Assembly (NCBI RefSeq): GCF_000695685.1
Contig: NZ_JFFR01000033.1
Span: 310,001-374,000 of the forward strand
Origin: Vibrio fortis
Lineage (GTDB): Bacteria > Pseudomonadota > Gammaproteobacteria > Enterobacterales > Vibrionaceae
Direction: 5' to 3'
DNA: 64,000 nucleotides
Both the position numbers and the translations under genes were made by a program. Each line of letters begins with the position of its first letter. Position 1 is the stretch's first letter. The notes under the pieces are model-generated. The model was given only the letters and a program-made list of their open reading frames with translations. It did no database searches and had not been told where the DNA came from. Shown here piece after piece: positions 51,743 to 61,005 of the stretch.

Positions 51743-52489
51743 ATGTCTACACAAAGCAAACCCATTATTGGAATTGTTAGCTGCGCGAAAGAGTTGGGTG
51801 GCTATCAAATACAAGCCGTTAATGACTTCTATCTAGCGGCAGTAAAAGACTTCGGCGGGTTGCCGCTGATGTTAGCGCCAGATATGTCGAGTGAAGATAT
51901 CGAGCGAATCCTTGAGATGTGTGATGGCTTTTTATTTCCGGGCAGTCACTCGAATGTTGCGCCGCACCACTACAACGCGACGCATCAAGAGGCAAAGAAA
52001 GATGAAGCGCGCGACGAGCTCTCTTTTTCATTACTGCGTAAAGCGATTGATAAAGACATTCCATGTTTAGGGATCTGCCGTGGCTTTCAAGAGATGAATG
52101 TGGCGCTGGGTGGCTCGTTAAATCCGGCGGTTCACGATTCCGGCTTTAATGATCATCGAGAGATCCAAGTCGACGACTTTGAAGAGAAATACGCACCATC
52201 ACATGCGGTACTAGTGCAAAAGCAGAGCCTTTTTGAAAAATGGCTGACAGAGAATCACTGGGAAACCACGGTCTTTTTTGAAGTGAACACCCTTCATAAT
52301 CAAGGTGTTGACCAATTGGCTCCGCAACTGCAAGTGGAAGCGAAAGCCCCCGATGGTTTGGTGGAAGCATTCAGCCTTCCAGGGCAAAAATTCTTTGTTG
52401 GCGTGCAGTGGCACCCAGAATGGAAAGCGAAAACCAATCATTTCTCACAAATTTTGTTCAAAGAATTTATGATGGCTGCCTCTCTATAA
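51743..52489 (+). CDS. puuD: PuuD, gamma-glutamyl-GABA hydrolase (248 aa)
   Basis: Class I glutamine amidotransferase-like hydrolase with nucleophile Cys in CLGICRGFQEMNVALGG (near residue 113) and catalytic His/Glu in VQWHPEWKA. FPGSHSNVAPHHY near residue 70 matches the PuuD family. It releases GABA from gamma-glutamyl-GABA. GGAAG precedes the ATG. It is the first gene of the long rightward operon puuD-puuR-puuC-puuB-aguB-aguA. Confidence 0.94.
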   Translation: MSTQSKPIIGIVSCAKELGGYQIQAVNDFYLAAVKDFGGLPLMLAPDMSSEDIERILEMCDGFLFPGSHSNVAPHHYNATHQEAKKDEARDELSFSLLRKAIDKDIPCLGICRGFQEMNVALGGSLNPAVHDSGFNDHREIQVDDFEEKYAPSHAVLVQKQSLFEKWLTENHWETTVFFEVNTLHNQGVDQLAPQLQVEAKAPDGLVEAFSLPGQKFFVGVQWHPEWKAKTNHFSQILFKEFMMAASL

Positions 52490-52505
52490 GTTAGGAGCCA
52501 GATAA

Positions 52506-53063
52506 ATGGACAATCAAGAGATTGGTAAAAATATTGTTCAGTTACGAAAAGAACATGGATTGTCACAACGAGAATTAGCCGAGCGAGCTGGCATTACACA
52601 TAGTGCTATTTCCTCTATTGAGAACGCTAAGGTCAGCCCTTCAGTGAGCTCGTTGCAAAAAATAGTGAACGTTTTTTCTTTGTCGCTATCGGAGTTTTTC
52701 ACCTTTGAAAAGCCAGCCAGTGATGAAGTAAAGGTTGTTGTTACCCCTGATGAGTTGGTGGAGATGGGCAGTGAGTCCGTTTCAATGAAGCTAGTCACCA
52801 ACGGCAGTAAAGAGCAGGTCATCGGGTTTTTAATCGAAGAGTATGCCCCACATGGCACGACCGGTGCGGCAGAAATTAAGCATGAAGGCGAAGAGATCGG
52901 GACCATTCTTGAGGGTGAAATCACGCTTGAGTATAAGGACCAATCTTACGTCCTTAAACAAGGCGAGTCGTACGTCATTGATACAACTCAGCCGCATAAG
53001 TTTACAAATCACACAGACAAGGCTTGTCGAATGATAAGCGCGCATACGCCAACCACATTCTAA
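52506..53063 (+). CDS. puuR: PuuR, HTH-cupin repressor of the putrescine pathway (185 aa)
   Basis: N-terminal XRE-type HTH (IVQLRKEHGLSQRELAERAGITHSAISSIENAKVSPS; key helix THSAISSIE) and a C-terminal cupin (GEEIGTILEGEITLEY, GESYVIDTTQPHKFTN). Size and architecture equal E. coli PuuR, which is released from its operators by putrescine. AGGAG precedes the ATG. Its candidate operator is the palindrome at 51593-51616. Confidence 0.93.
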   Translation: MDNQEIGKNIVQLRKEHGLSQRELAERAGITHSAISSIENAKVSPSVSSLQKIVNVFSLSLSEFFTFEKPASDEVKVVVTPDELVEMGSESVSMKLVTNGSKEQVIGFLIEEYAPHGTTGAAEIKHEGEEIGTILEGEITLEYKDQSYVLKQGESYVIDTTQPHKFTNHTDKACRMISAHTPTTF

Positions 53064-53099
53064 GTGGGCCTTGCCTTGTTGTGATAACAAGGAGAGCGT

Positions 53100-54584
53100 A
53101 TGAAAACCCAGGAACAATGGATTGAATTACAAAACAGTCTAAACATCGAAAATCGAGCATTTATTAACGGCGAGTATACCCTTGCCATCAGCGGCCAAAT
53201 GCTTGATGTCATCAACCCAGCAACGGACGAAACGCTTACAGAGATCGCTCGTTGCCAAGAAGAAGATGTTGATCTTGCGGTAACATGCGCTCGTCAAGCC
53301 TTTCAAGCAGGTGAATGGAGCAACAGCGCCCCATCTCATCGTAAAGCTGTCCTAAGCTTATTCGCTGATCTCATTGATGAGCACCGCGAAGAGCTAGCGT
53401 TACTAGAAACGCTCGATACCGGTAAACCTATTAACCACAGTGTTTCTACCGATATCCCCGGTGCAGCAGGCTCTTTGCGCTGGTACGCTGAAGCGATTGA
53501 TAAAGTCTACGGTGAAGTCGCACCAACCGAAAAAGATGTTCACGCCTACATCTCTCATCAACCTATTGGTGTTGTCGCCGCTGTGGTTCCATGGAACTTC
53601 CCTCTATGGCTAGCCTGTTGGAAGCTCGGCCCTGCGCTCGCGGCTGGTAACAGTGTCATTCTAAAACCATCAGAAAAATCTTCTTTAACTGCGATCTTCC
53701 TTGGCAAGCTTGCTAATCAAGCGGGTCTTCCTCGTGGCGTATTCCAAGTCATCACTGGCTTTGGTCATGAAGCTGGGGATGCGCTAGCTAAACACCATGA
53801 TGTTGATTGCATTGCCTTTACCGGTTCAACCCGAATCGCTGGTCAGTTAATGGTTCGTTCTGGTGAGACCAACCTAAAACGCGTCTTTGCAGAGGCGGGT
53901 GGTAAGAATGCCAATATTGTCTTTGAAGACTGTGACGATCTTGACCGCGCAGCCGCTGAAACGGCAGGTGGTTGCTTCTATAACCAAGGTGAAGTGTGTG
54001 TTGCAGCAACTCGATTGCTGGTTCATGAAAGCATTAAAGATCAGTTTGTTGAGAAGGTGATTGAAGCGTCTAAAGCCTTCACGCCAAAAGACCCAATGGA
54101 CACCACTTGTTCTATGGGCGCGCTTATCGATCAAGTGCATAAAGCCCAAGTGTTGGAGTACATCCACCTTGGTCAAACTGAGGGTGCAACACTGCGCTGC
54201 GGTGGTGATGTCGATGGCAAAGGCGCGTTCGTTGAGCCAACCATTCTCGACAATGTAGACAATAAGATGCGTGTTGCGCAGGAAGAGATTTTTGGCCCTG
54301 TGTTGTGCGTGATTCCTTTCAAAGATGAGCAAGAGGCGATCGCCATTGCTAACGATTCTAAATATGGCCTAGGTGCCGCTCTTTGGAGCAGCAATATTAA
54401 TCGTGTTCACCGTGTGGCTAAGCAGCTTCAAGCGGGTTCAGTCTGGGTCAATAACTACAACGAAGGTGACATGACTGTCCCATTTGGTGGATTCAAAATG
54501 AGTGGTAACGGCCGTGATAAGTCACTGCATGCCATTGAAAAATTTACAGAAACCAAAACGACTTGGATTCGCCTACACCCTTAA
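53100..54584 (+). CDS. puuC: PuuC, gamma-glutamyl-gamma-aminobutyraldehyde dehydrogenase (494 aa)
   Basis: NAD(P)-dependent aldehyde dehydrogenase: VVPWNFPLWLACWKLGPALAAGN (key PWNFPLW), ILKPSEKSSLT, FTGSTRIAGQL, Glu in FAEAGGKNANIV, catalytic Cys in FYNQGEVCVAATR, and EEIFGPVLCVIPF. It oxidises gamma-Glu-GABA-aldehyde to gamma-Glu-GABA. AAGGAG lies before the ATG. Position between puuR and puuB supports the assignment over other ALDHs. Confidence 0.92.
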   Translation: MKTQEQWIELQNSLNIENRAFINGEYTLAISGQMLDVINPATDETLTEIARCQEEDVDLAVTCARQAFQAGEWSNSAPSHRKAVLSLFADLIDEHREELALLETLDTGKPINHSVSTDIPGAAGSLRWYAEAIDKVYGEVAPTEKDVHAYISHQPIGVVAAVVPWNFPLWLACWKLGPALAAGNSVILKPSEKSSLTAIFLGKLANQAGLPRGVFQVITGFGHEAGDALAKHHDVDCIAFTGSTRIAGQLMVRSGETNLKRVFAEAGGKNANIVFEDCDDLDRAAAETAGGCFYNQGEVCVAATRLLVHESIKDQFVEKVIEASKAFTPKDPMDTTCSMGALIDQVHKAQVLEYIHLGQTEGATLRCGGDVDGKGAFVEPTILDNVDNKMRVAQEEIFGPVLCVIPFKDEQEAIAIANDSKYGLGAALWSSNINRVHRVAKQLQAGSVWVNNYNEGDMTVPFGGFKMSGNGRDKSLHAIEKFTETKTTWIRLHP

Positions 54585-54615
54585 GCCTGCTGACGAATAA
54601 CAAAGGAATAAAGCA

Positions 54616-55893
54616 ATGAATAAGCATACGGACTCGTTTTACGCGCACTCAGTACCAAACATGCCAGATTTCCCACAACTTCAAGACAACATCGAGTGTG
54701 ATGTATGTGTAGTTGGTGCCGGTTTCTCTGGTTTATCTTCAGCACTGCATCTGGCAGAGAAAGGCTTCAAAGTGGTGGTGCTAGAAAGTGCGAAAGTTGG
54801 TTTTGGCGCAACCGGTCGCAACGGCGGTCAGATCGTTAACAGCTACAGCCGAGATGTTGATGTGATTGAAAGCCGTTACGACCAACCCCAAGCTAAAGCT
54901 CTGTGTGACATGATCTTTGAAGGCGGTGACATCATTCGTGGCCTTATCGATAAGTACGATATCGAGTGTGATCATAAGCGCGGTGGCCTATTTACAGCAC
55001 TAAACAAAAAGCAACTCGCTGGCCTAGAGCACCATAAGAAAAACTGGGAGCGCTACGGTAATGACCAACTGACTCTGCTTGATGCCAATGAGGTAGAAGC
55101 GGCAGTCGGTACTCAGGTTTACACTGGCGGTCTGCTCGATATGCGTGGTGGTCACATCCATCCGCTAAAATTGGCTCTCGGTGAAGCAGCAGCGTTTGTC
55201 TCTTTGGGTGGGCAGATTTTCGAACAGTCTGCAGTAACCTCGCTAGAGAAGGGCGTAAACCCTGTGGCTAGAACGGCTCAGGGCAGCGTGAAGTGCAAAT
55301 ATTTAGTACTGGCAGGTAACGCGTATCTTGGTGGTCTGGCGCCGAACATTAGCAACAAAGCGATTCCGTGTGGTACCCAAGTGGTGGCGACAGAGCCACT
55401 GACTGACGAGCAACTTAAGCAAGTACTGCCAAGCGACTACTGTGTTGAAGACTGTAATTACTTACTGGATTACTTCCGTCTAAGTGCTGATAAACGCCTG
55501 CTGTTTGGTGGTGGCGTAGTATATGGCGCTCGTGACCCAGAGAATATCGAAGCCTTGATTCGTCCTAAGCTAGAGAAAGTTTTCCCTCAATTGAAAGGGA
55601 TTAAGATTGATTACACTTGGACGGGCAACTTCCTGCTAACTTACTCGCGTATGCCTCAGTTCGGCGCATTCGACGACAACATCTACTACCTACAAGGTTA
55701 CAGCGGCCATGGTGTCACTTGTACTCACCTTGCAGGCAAACTATTGGCGGAAGCCTTAACCGGACACGCAGAGCGATTTGATGCTTTTGCAGCATTGAAG
55801 CACTATGCCTTCCCGGGCGGTCGCCACTTCCAAATCCCATTCACCGCAGTGGGTGCAGCGTATTACAACCTAAGAGACAAACTGGCTATCTAA
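54616..55893 (+). CDS. puuB: PuuB, gamma-glutamylputrescine oxidase (425 aa)
   Basis: FAD-dependent DAO-fold oxidoreductase: dinucleotide-binding VCVVGAGFSGLSSALHLAEKG (key GAGFSGLSSALHL) near residue 32, GATGRNGGQIVN, and the C-terminal YLQGYSGHGVTCTHLAGKLLAEAL FAD motif. It oxidises gamma-glutamylputrescine to the aldehyde, releasing ammonia and peroxide. It lies 31 bp after puuC in the same operon. Confidence 0.93.
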   Translation: MNKHTDSFYAHSVPNMPDFPQLQDNIECDVCVVGAGFSGLSSALHLAEKGFKVVVLESAKVGFGATGRNGGQIVNSYSRDVDVIESRYDQPQAKALCDMIFEGGDIIRGLIDKYDIECDHKRGGLFTALNKKQLAGLEHHKKNWERYGNDQLTLLDANEVEAAVGTQVYTGGLLDMRGGHIHPLKLALGEAAAFVSLGGQIFEQSAVTSLEKGVNPVARTAQGSVKCKYLVLAGNAYLGGLAPNISNKAIPCGTQVVATEPLTDEQLKQVLPSDYCVEDCNYLLDYFRLSADKRLLFGGGVVYGARDPENIEALIRPKLEKVFPQLKGIKIDYTWTGNFLLTYSRMPQFGAFDDNIYYLQGYSGHGVTCTHLAGKLLAEALTGHAERFDAFAALKHYAFPGGRHFQIPFTAVGAAYYNLRDKLAI

Positions 55894-55918
55894 TCCAGAC
55901 ACAGATAAGGAACATCGA

Positions 55919-56785
55919 ATGAGTAGAGTAGTGAAATTTGCAGCCTTACAACTGACTAAGAGCTGGGATCTGGAAGATAACCTAAATAAAGCCAAGCAGG
56001 CGATTCGTGAAGCAGCGAGCAACGGTGCCAACGTCATTCTGCCACAAGAGCTGTTTGCGTCGCCTTACTTCTGCAAGAAACAGGAAGCGAAATACTTCGA
56101 GTTGGCAGAAGAGACAGAAAACTGCTTACTGATTAAAGAGATGAGCGCTCTCGCTAAAGAGCTGGGTATCGTGATCCCGGTGAGCTACTTTGAAAAAGTG
56201 GGTAACACCTTCTTTAACTCGTTAGTGATGATCGATGCAGATGGCACGGTACTCGACAATTACCGCAAGTCACACATTCCAGATGGACCGGGTTACAGTG
56301 AAAAGTACTACTTCAGTCCTGGTGACACTGGCTTCAAGGTTTGGAAGACCAAGTTTGGCACCTTCGGTGCGGGCATCTGTTGGGATCAATGGTTCCCAGA
56401 ACTGGCTCGCAGCTTAGCCTTGCATGGCGCAGAAGCAATCTTCTACCCAACCGCGATCGGTAGCGAGCCACAAGACCCAACCCTAGATTCACGTGACCAT
56501 TGGCAACGCACGATGCAAGGCCATTCAGCGGCCAACTTGGTACCAGTAATCGCGTCAAACCGTGTGGGTACTGAGCTGGATGATGGTATTGAGACGACCT
56601 TCTACGGCTCATCTTTCATCACTGACCATACCGGTGGCAAGCTTGCTGAAGCGCCACGTGAAGGGGAAGCGATTATCTATGCAGAAGTCGATTTAGCGGC
56701 AACGGCTCAGGCTCGTCACTCGTGGGGGCTATTCCGTGACCGTCGACCAGATCTGTACGGCAGTGTATGTAAATTGGCGGTATAA
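55919..56785 (+). CDS. aguB: AguB, N-carbamoylputrescine amidase (288 aa)
   Basis: Nitrilase-superfamily enzyme with the Glu-Lys-Cys triad: LPQELFASPYFC, YRKSHIPDGPGY, and GAGICWDQWFPELAR with the nucleophile Cys; ASNRVGTE also belongs to the family. It converts N-carbamoylputrescine to putrescine, CO2 and ammonia. It starts 25 bp after puuB, with AAGGAA upstream, so agmatine conversion is directly linked to putrescine degradation. Confidence 0.95.
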   Translation: MSRVVKFAALQLTKSWDLEDNLNKAKQAIREAASNGANVILPQELFASPYFCKKQEAKYFELAEETENCLLIKEMSALAKELGIVIPVSYFEKVGNTFFNSLVMIDADGTVLDNYRKSHIPDGPGYSEKYYFSPGDTGFKVWKTKFGTFGAGICWDQWFPELARSLALHGAEAIFYPTAIGSEPQDPTLDSRDHWQRTMQGHSAANLVPVIASNRVGTELDDGIETTFYGSSFITDHTGGKLAEAPREGEAIIYAEVDLAATAQARHSWGLFRDRRPDLYGSVCKLAV

Positions 56786-56794
56786 GGGGGCACT

Positions 56795-57877
56795 ATGCAG
56801 CTATCAACCACGCCTCGACAAGATGGCTTCTACTTTCCGGCTGAGTTTCAACCGGTGAGCGAAGTGTGGCTTGCTTGGCCAGAGCGAAAAGACAATTGGC
56901 GTGAACAAGCGCAGCCTGCACAGCAGACCTTTGCTCGCATTGCCAACGCGATTTCGGAAGTGACCAAGGTGTGCGTGGCAGTTAGCTGTAAACAGTTTGA
57001 TAGAGCTCGCGCTTTGCTTCACTCCGATATTCGACTGGTCGAAATCCCGTACAACGATGCTTGGATGCGCGATATAGGTCCAACGGTGGTGGTGAACGAA
57101 CAAGGCGTGCGCCGTGGTGTCAGCTGGCAGTTTAATGCATGGGGCGGGGATTACAACGGCCTGTATGACAACTGGCAGCAAGACGACTTAGTGGCGAGTT
57201 CAGTGTGTGACATCATCGGCCTTGACCACTATCGAGCTCCGTTTGTTCTGGAGGGAGGTGCCATTCATACCGACGGCGAAGGCACCCTGTATACCACGCA
57301 AGAGTGTTTGCTTAGCCCGGGGCGCAACCCTGAGATGAGTCAGCAACAGATAGAAGCGAGCCTTAAAGAGTATCTTGGTATCGATAAAGTTATCTGGCTA
57401 CCAAAGGGGCTGTTTAACGACGAGACCGACGGTCACGTCGATAATCTGATGCACGTTATTGCGCCGGGTAAGGTGGTGCTGAGCTGGACTGACGATCCAA
57501 GTGACCCACAGTTCGAGCTATCACGCCAAGCAGAATATGCACTTAAGTCGCAGACCGATGCTCAAGGTAGAAGTATCGAAGTGATCCGCTTGCCGTTGCC
57601 GGGTCCCTTGCACTACAGCGAGGCTGAAGCCAACGGTGTCGATAAGAGTGAAGGCATGGTGCGTGATGCGGGAGAACGCCTAAGCGCCTCTTATGCAAAC
57701 TTTCTTATCGTAAATGAGTATGTCTTTTTACCTCTGCTCGATGATACAACCGACTCGCAAGCGATCGAGATACTGCAACAGGCAATGCCTGAGCATCAGG
57801 TGATTGGGATCCCATCACGTGAAGTGTTATTGGGTGGTGGCAACATTCACTGCATTACCCAGCAGATCCCCGCTTAG
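56795..57877 (+). CDS. aguA: AguA, agmatine deiminase (360 aa)
   Basis: Porphyromonas-type peptidylarginine/agmatine deiminase fold: PYNDAWMRDIGPTVVV (Asp), VLEGGAIHTDGEGT, ETDGHVDNLMHVI (His) and the C-terminal nucleophile Cys in LGGGNIHCITQQIP. It converts agmatine to N-carbamoylputrescine and ammonia. It starts 9 bp after aguB and ends the operon. No agmatine-forming arginine decarboxylase lies in the window. Confidence 0.95.
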   Translation: MQLSTTPRQDGFYFPAEFQPVSEVWLAWPERKDNWREQAQPAQQTFARIANAISEVTKVCVAVSCKQFDRARALLHSDIRLVEIPYNDAWMRDIGPTVVVNEQGVRRGVSWQFNAWGGDYNGLYDNWQQDDLVASSVCDIIGLDHYRAPFVLEGGAIHTDGEGTLYTTQECLLSPGRNPEMSQQQIEASLKEYLGIDKVIWLPKGLFNDETDGHVDNLMHVIAPGKVVLSWTDDPSDPQFELSRQAEYALKSQTDAQGRSIEVIRLPLPGPLHYSEAEANGVDKSEGMVRDAGERLSASYANFLIVNEYVFLPLLDDTTDSQAIEILQQAMPEHQVIGIPSREVLLGGGNIHCITQQIPA

Positions 57878-57902
57878 CCATCATCAATTAAAATTACTAA
57901 TA

Positions 57903-57937
57903 GCCGCGGATGACTGAATCAGTCAACAGAGAGCGGC
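57903..57937 (+). promoter_or_regulatory. Hairpin between aguA and gabD
   Basis: GCCGC and GCGGC enclose an inner palindrome TGACTGAATCAGTCA. With no strong T run, it is more likely an operator or mRNA-processing structure than a terminator; it may set gabD-gabT apart from the upstream operon. Confidence 0.4.
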
Positions 57938-57964
57938 ATTGTTTAGCTGTCAAAAGGAATCACC

Positions 57965-59392
57965 ATGCAACAAATTAACAACCAAACATTGCTGTCGTTT
58001 ATGGTGTCGGACCAAGAGCAGGGCATTGCTGTCACTAACCCTGCTACTGGTGAAGTGTTGGGCTATGCCCCAGTCTCTTCAGAGCAAGCCATTTTAGATG
58101 GTGTTGAACGCGCAAGTGTTGCGCAAAAAGAGTGGGCGGCAATGCCAGCAAAAGCTCGCGCTGCTCTATTGAACAAGTGGTATCAACTGCTGCTTGAAAA
58201 CAAAGAAGACCTTGGCCGTTTAATGACGCTAGAGCAAGGTAAGCCTCTAGCCGAAGCGCAGGGTGAAGTGCTCTATGGCGCGAGCTTTATTGAGTGGTTT
58301 GCTGAAGAAGCAAAGCGTACTTACGGCGAAACGATCCCTGCCCCAAGTGGTGATAAGCGCTTAGTTACGATTAAGCAGCCAATTGGTGTTGCATGTGCGA
58401 TTACGCCGTGGAACTTCCCAATTGCAATGATCACTCGTAAAGCAGGGCCAGCACTGGCTGCGGGTTGCAGCTTCATCGTGAAGCCATCGGACTCGACCCC
58501 GCTGTCTGCGTTCGCTGTCGCAGAGCTGGCGTATCAAGCCGGCATTCCGCGCGATGTATTGCAGGTGACTTTGGGAGAAAGCTCTCGCCAGATCGGCGCG
58601 ATTTTTACGTCACATCCACTGATTCGTAAGTTCTCGTTCACGGGCTCAACTCAAGTGGGTAGTGTTCTGATGCAGCAGAGTGCGCACGATATTAAACGCA
58701 CCTCAATGGAACTGGGCGGCAACGCGCCATTTATCGTGTTTGATGACGCAGATATCGACGCAGCCGTAGCGGGTGCGATGGCATCTAAGTTCCGTAATGC
58801 AGGTCAAACGTGTGTGTGTGCGAACCGATTCTATGTTCACAGCAAAGTCTACGATGAGTTCGTGACTAAATTTGATGCAGCGGTTCAGCAGCTCAAGGTC
58901 GGCAATGGCTTAGACGAAGGCGTGAATATTGGACCTGTGATCAGCGAGTCAGCGAAAGCGGGCATCCAAGCTCTGATTGATGGTGCAATCGAGCAAGGAG
59001 CGCAGCCAGTTTCGGAAGTGCCGAATCTTGATGGTCTGTTCATGCAGCCGGTCGTACTCAAGAACGTAACTCACGACATGCACATTGTTTCGCAGGAGAT
59101 CTTTGGCCCTGTCGCGCCTGTGATTGCATTCGATAACGATGAGCAATTGATTGAGATGGCTAACGACACTATCTACGGCCTCGCATCGTACTTCTACAGC
59201 CAAAACATCCACCGCGTCTGGAAGATCGCTGAAGCGCTCGAGTACGGCATGGTTGGCATTAATGAAGGCATGATTTCTACCGAAGTGGCTCCGTTCGGTG
59301 GGGTAAAACAGTCTGGTATCGGACGTGAAGGGGCAAAACAAGGTATCGATGAATACATGGACATCAAATATCTCTGCTTTGGCGGCAACTAA
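57965..59392 (+). CDS. gabD: GabD, succinate-semialdehyde dehydrogenase (475 aa)
   Basis: ALDH with the GabD pattern: EQGKPLAEAQGEVLYGASFIEWFAEEAKR (key words EQGKPLAEA and EWFAEEAKR), ITPWNFPIAMITRK, FTGSTQVG, MELGGNAPFIVF (Glu), catalytic FRNAGQTCVCANRF and PFGGVKQSGIGREG. It oxidises succinic semialdehyde from GABA to succinate. AAAAGGAA precedes the ATG. Operon with gabT 16 bp downstream. Confidence 0.94.
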   Translation: MQQINNQTLLSFMVSDQEQGIAVTNPATGEVLGYAPVSSEQAILDGVERASVAQKEWAAMPAKARAALLNKWYQLLLENKEDLGRLMTLEQGKPLAEAQGEVLYGASFIEWFAEEAKRTYGETIPAPSGDKRLVTIKQPIGVACAITPWNFPIAMITRKAGPALAAGCSFIVKPSDSTPLSAFAVAELAYQAGIPRDVLQVTLGESSRQIGAIFTSHPLIRKFSFTGSTQVGSVLMQQSAHDIKRTSMELGGNAPFIVFDDADIDAAVAGAMASKFRNAGQTCVCANRFYVHSKVYDEFVTKFDAAVQQLKVGNGLDEGVNIGPVISESAKAGIQALIDGAIEQGAQPVSEVPNLDGLFMQPVVLKNVTHDMHIVSQEIFGPVAPVIAFDNDEQLIEMANDTIYGLASYFYSQNIHRVWKIAEALEYGMVGINEGMISTEVAPFGGVKQSGIGREGAKQGIDEYMDIKYLCFGGN

Positions 59393-59407
59393 TTTAAGGA
59401 CAAAACA

Positions 59408-60679
59408 ATGACTAACCAACAACTACACCAAAGAAGAAGCCAAGTAATCGCTCAAGGTATGGGCGCACTTTATCCACTTTACGTTGAGAAAGCAGAGAAC
59501 GCCCATGTGTGGGACGTAGATGGTAACAAATACATCGATTTTGCTGCAGGCATTGCGGTAACCAATACCGGTCACTCAAACAAACGCATCAGTGAAGCAG
59601 TGAAAGCACAGCTGGACAACTTCTCTCATACCTGTGCGATGGTGACACCGTACGCTTCGTTTGTTGAACTGGCGGAAAAATTGACTGAACTTGCACCGGG
59701 CGATAGCGAAAAGAAAGCGATTTTCCTAACCACGGGTGCAGAGGCAGTAGAAAACGCAGTGAAAGTGGCACGTGCTCATACTGGTCGTAGTGGCGTTATC
59801 GCATTCAAAGGTGGGTTCCACGGTCGTACTAACATGACAATGGGTCTGACAGGTAAAGTTGCACCGTACAAAGCGGGCTTTGGTCCTTTCCCGAATGAGA
59901 TCTTCCATGCACCATACCCAAATGCCTTCCATGGCGTGAGCACCGAGCAGAGCCTGCAAGCGCTTGAAGACCTGTTTGCATGTGATATCGAGCCATCACG
60001 CGTAGCGGCTATCATCTTTGAACCTGTGCAAGGCGAAGGGGGTTTCTACAAAGCGCCAGCTGAATTTGCACAAGGGCTACGTGAAGTGTGTGATAAGCAC
60101 GGCATCATGCTCATTGCCGATGAAATCCAAACTGGCTTTGCGCGTACCGGTAAAATGTTTGCTACGGAATACCTAGGCATTGAACCAGATATGATGACTA
60201 TGGCGAAAGGCATCGCAGGCGGTTTCCCTATCTCTGCTGTGGTAGGCAAATCGGATGTGATGGATTCGGCACTGCCGGGTGGCCTTGGTGGTACATACGC
60301 AGGTTCACCTCTGGGTTGTGTTGCAGGTCTTGAGGTCCTAAAAATTATTGAAGAAGAGCAGCTGTGTGCGAAAGCGATGGGCATTGGTGAGGTGGTTAAT
60401 GCTCGCATGACTAAGCTTCAAGAGTCTGTACCTGCAATTGGTGAAATCCGTACTACGGGTGCGATGATGGCGATTGAGTTTGCTTGTCCTGAAACGGGCA
60501 AACCTCTGCAAGATCTCACCAAAGCCGTTATCAGCAAAGCACAAGAGAATGGCTTAATTCTGTTGTCTTGTGGAGTGAAAGCGAACGTAATCCGCTTATT
60601 GCCACCATTGACGATCGAGTCAGAAGTTCTTAGCGAAGGTTTGGATAAGCTTGAGAAGATCATTCTTGAAGTCGTGTAA
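59408..60679 (+). CDS. gabT: GabT, 4-aminobutyrate aminotransferase (423 aa)
   Basis: Class III PLP aminotransferase: DVDGNKYIDFAAGIAVTNTGH (key YIDFAAGIAV), TTGAEAVENAVKVAR, FKGGFHGRTNMTM, ADEIQTGFARTGKMF, and the PLP lysine in MAKGIAGGFPISAVVG. It transfers the amino group of GABA to 2-oxoglutarate. AAGGA precedes the ATG. It is the last gene of the polyamine/GABA island, followed by a terminator. Confidence 0.95.
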   Translation: MTNQQLHQRRSQVIAQGMGALYPLYVEKAENAHVWDVDGNKYIDFAAGIAVTNTGHSNKRISEAVKAQLDNFSHTCAMVTPYASFVELAEKLTELAPGDSEKKAIFLTTGAEAVENAVKVARAHTGRSGVIAFKGGFHGRTNMTMGLTGKVAPYKAGFGPFPNEIFHAPYPNAFHGVSTEQSLQALEDLFACDIEPSRVAAIIFEPVQGEGGFYKAPAEFAQGLREVCDKHGIMLIADEIQTGFARTGKMFATEYLGIEPDMMTMAKGIAGGFPISAVVGKSDVMDSALPGGLGGTYAGSPLGCVAGLEVLKIIEEEQLCAKAMGIGEVVNARMTKLQESVPAIGEIRTTGAMMAIEFACPETGKPLQDLTKAVISKAQENGLILLSCGVKANVIRLLPPLTIESEVLSEGLDKLEKIILEVV

Positions 60680-60703
60680 CTCAAGTTATTCATTTTAATT
60701 AAG

Positions 60704-60731
60704 AAAGAGCACCATTGAGTGCTCTTTTTTT
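60704..60731 (+). terminator. Terminator of gabDT
   Basis: AAAGAGCAC-CATTGA-GTGCTCTTT followed by a T run. Confidence 0.9.
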
Positions 60732-60737
60732 GTGCGG

Positions 60738-60752
60738 ATTTACAATGTAAAT
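60738..60752. promoter_or_regulatory. parS2: parS2 site
   Basis: ATTTACAATGTAAAT is an exact NTTTACANTGTAAAN match just after the gabDT terminator, about 52 kb from ori2. Confidence 0.85.
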
Positions 60753-60862
60753 GGGACTTTTCACGAGTTGCCTAAGGTTTTTGGTTTGTAGAATCTCTTC
60801 GCTCGCTGAGCACCTCTCTGTTGAATTAAACTTTTTTCTGCAAAGGTGCATAGGAAAATTAA

Positions 60863-60922
60863 AAAAACACCCTGTTAAAAGGGCTTCTAGGTGCCTTAAA
60901 TTTGCGATTTTGGGGTGTTTTA
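60863..60922 (+). promoter_or_regulatory. Structured leader upstream of the qnr-like gene
   Basis: AAAAACACCC (60863-60872) can pair with GGGTGTTTT (60913-60922) across a 40-nt loop. Alternative pairings are CCCT/AGGG inside the loop and AGGTGCAT/AGGTGCCTT-type repeats around it. A second small hairpin, TTGGT-AGCGA-ACCAA, follows at 60958-60972. The long leader of a pentapeptide gene may control expression post-transcriptionally (inference). No LexA box was found. Confidence 0.4.
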
Positions 60923-61005
60923 AATGGTTGTTTTTAAAGGTTTTTAAAATCGTGACTTGGTAGCGAACCAATGTTACGTTTCGGGGACGCAAATAAGGAA
61001 CGGCC

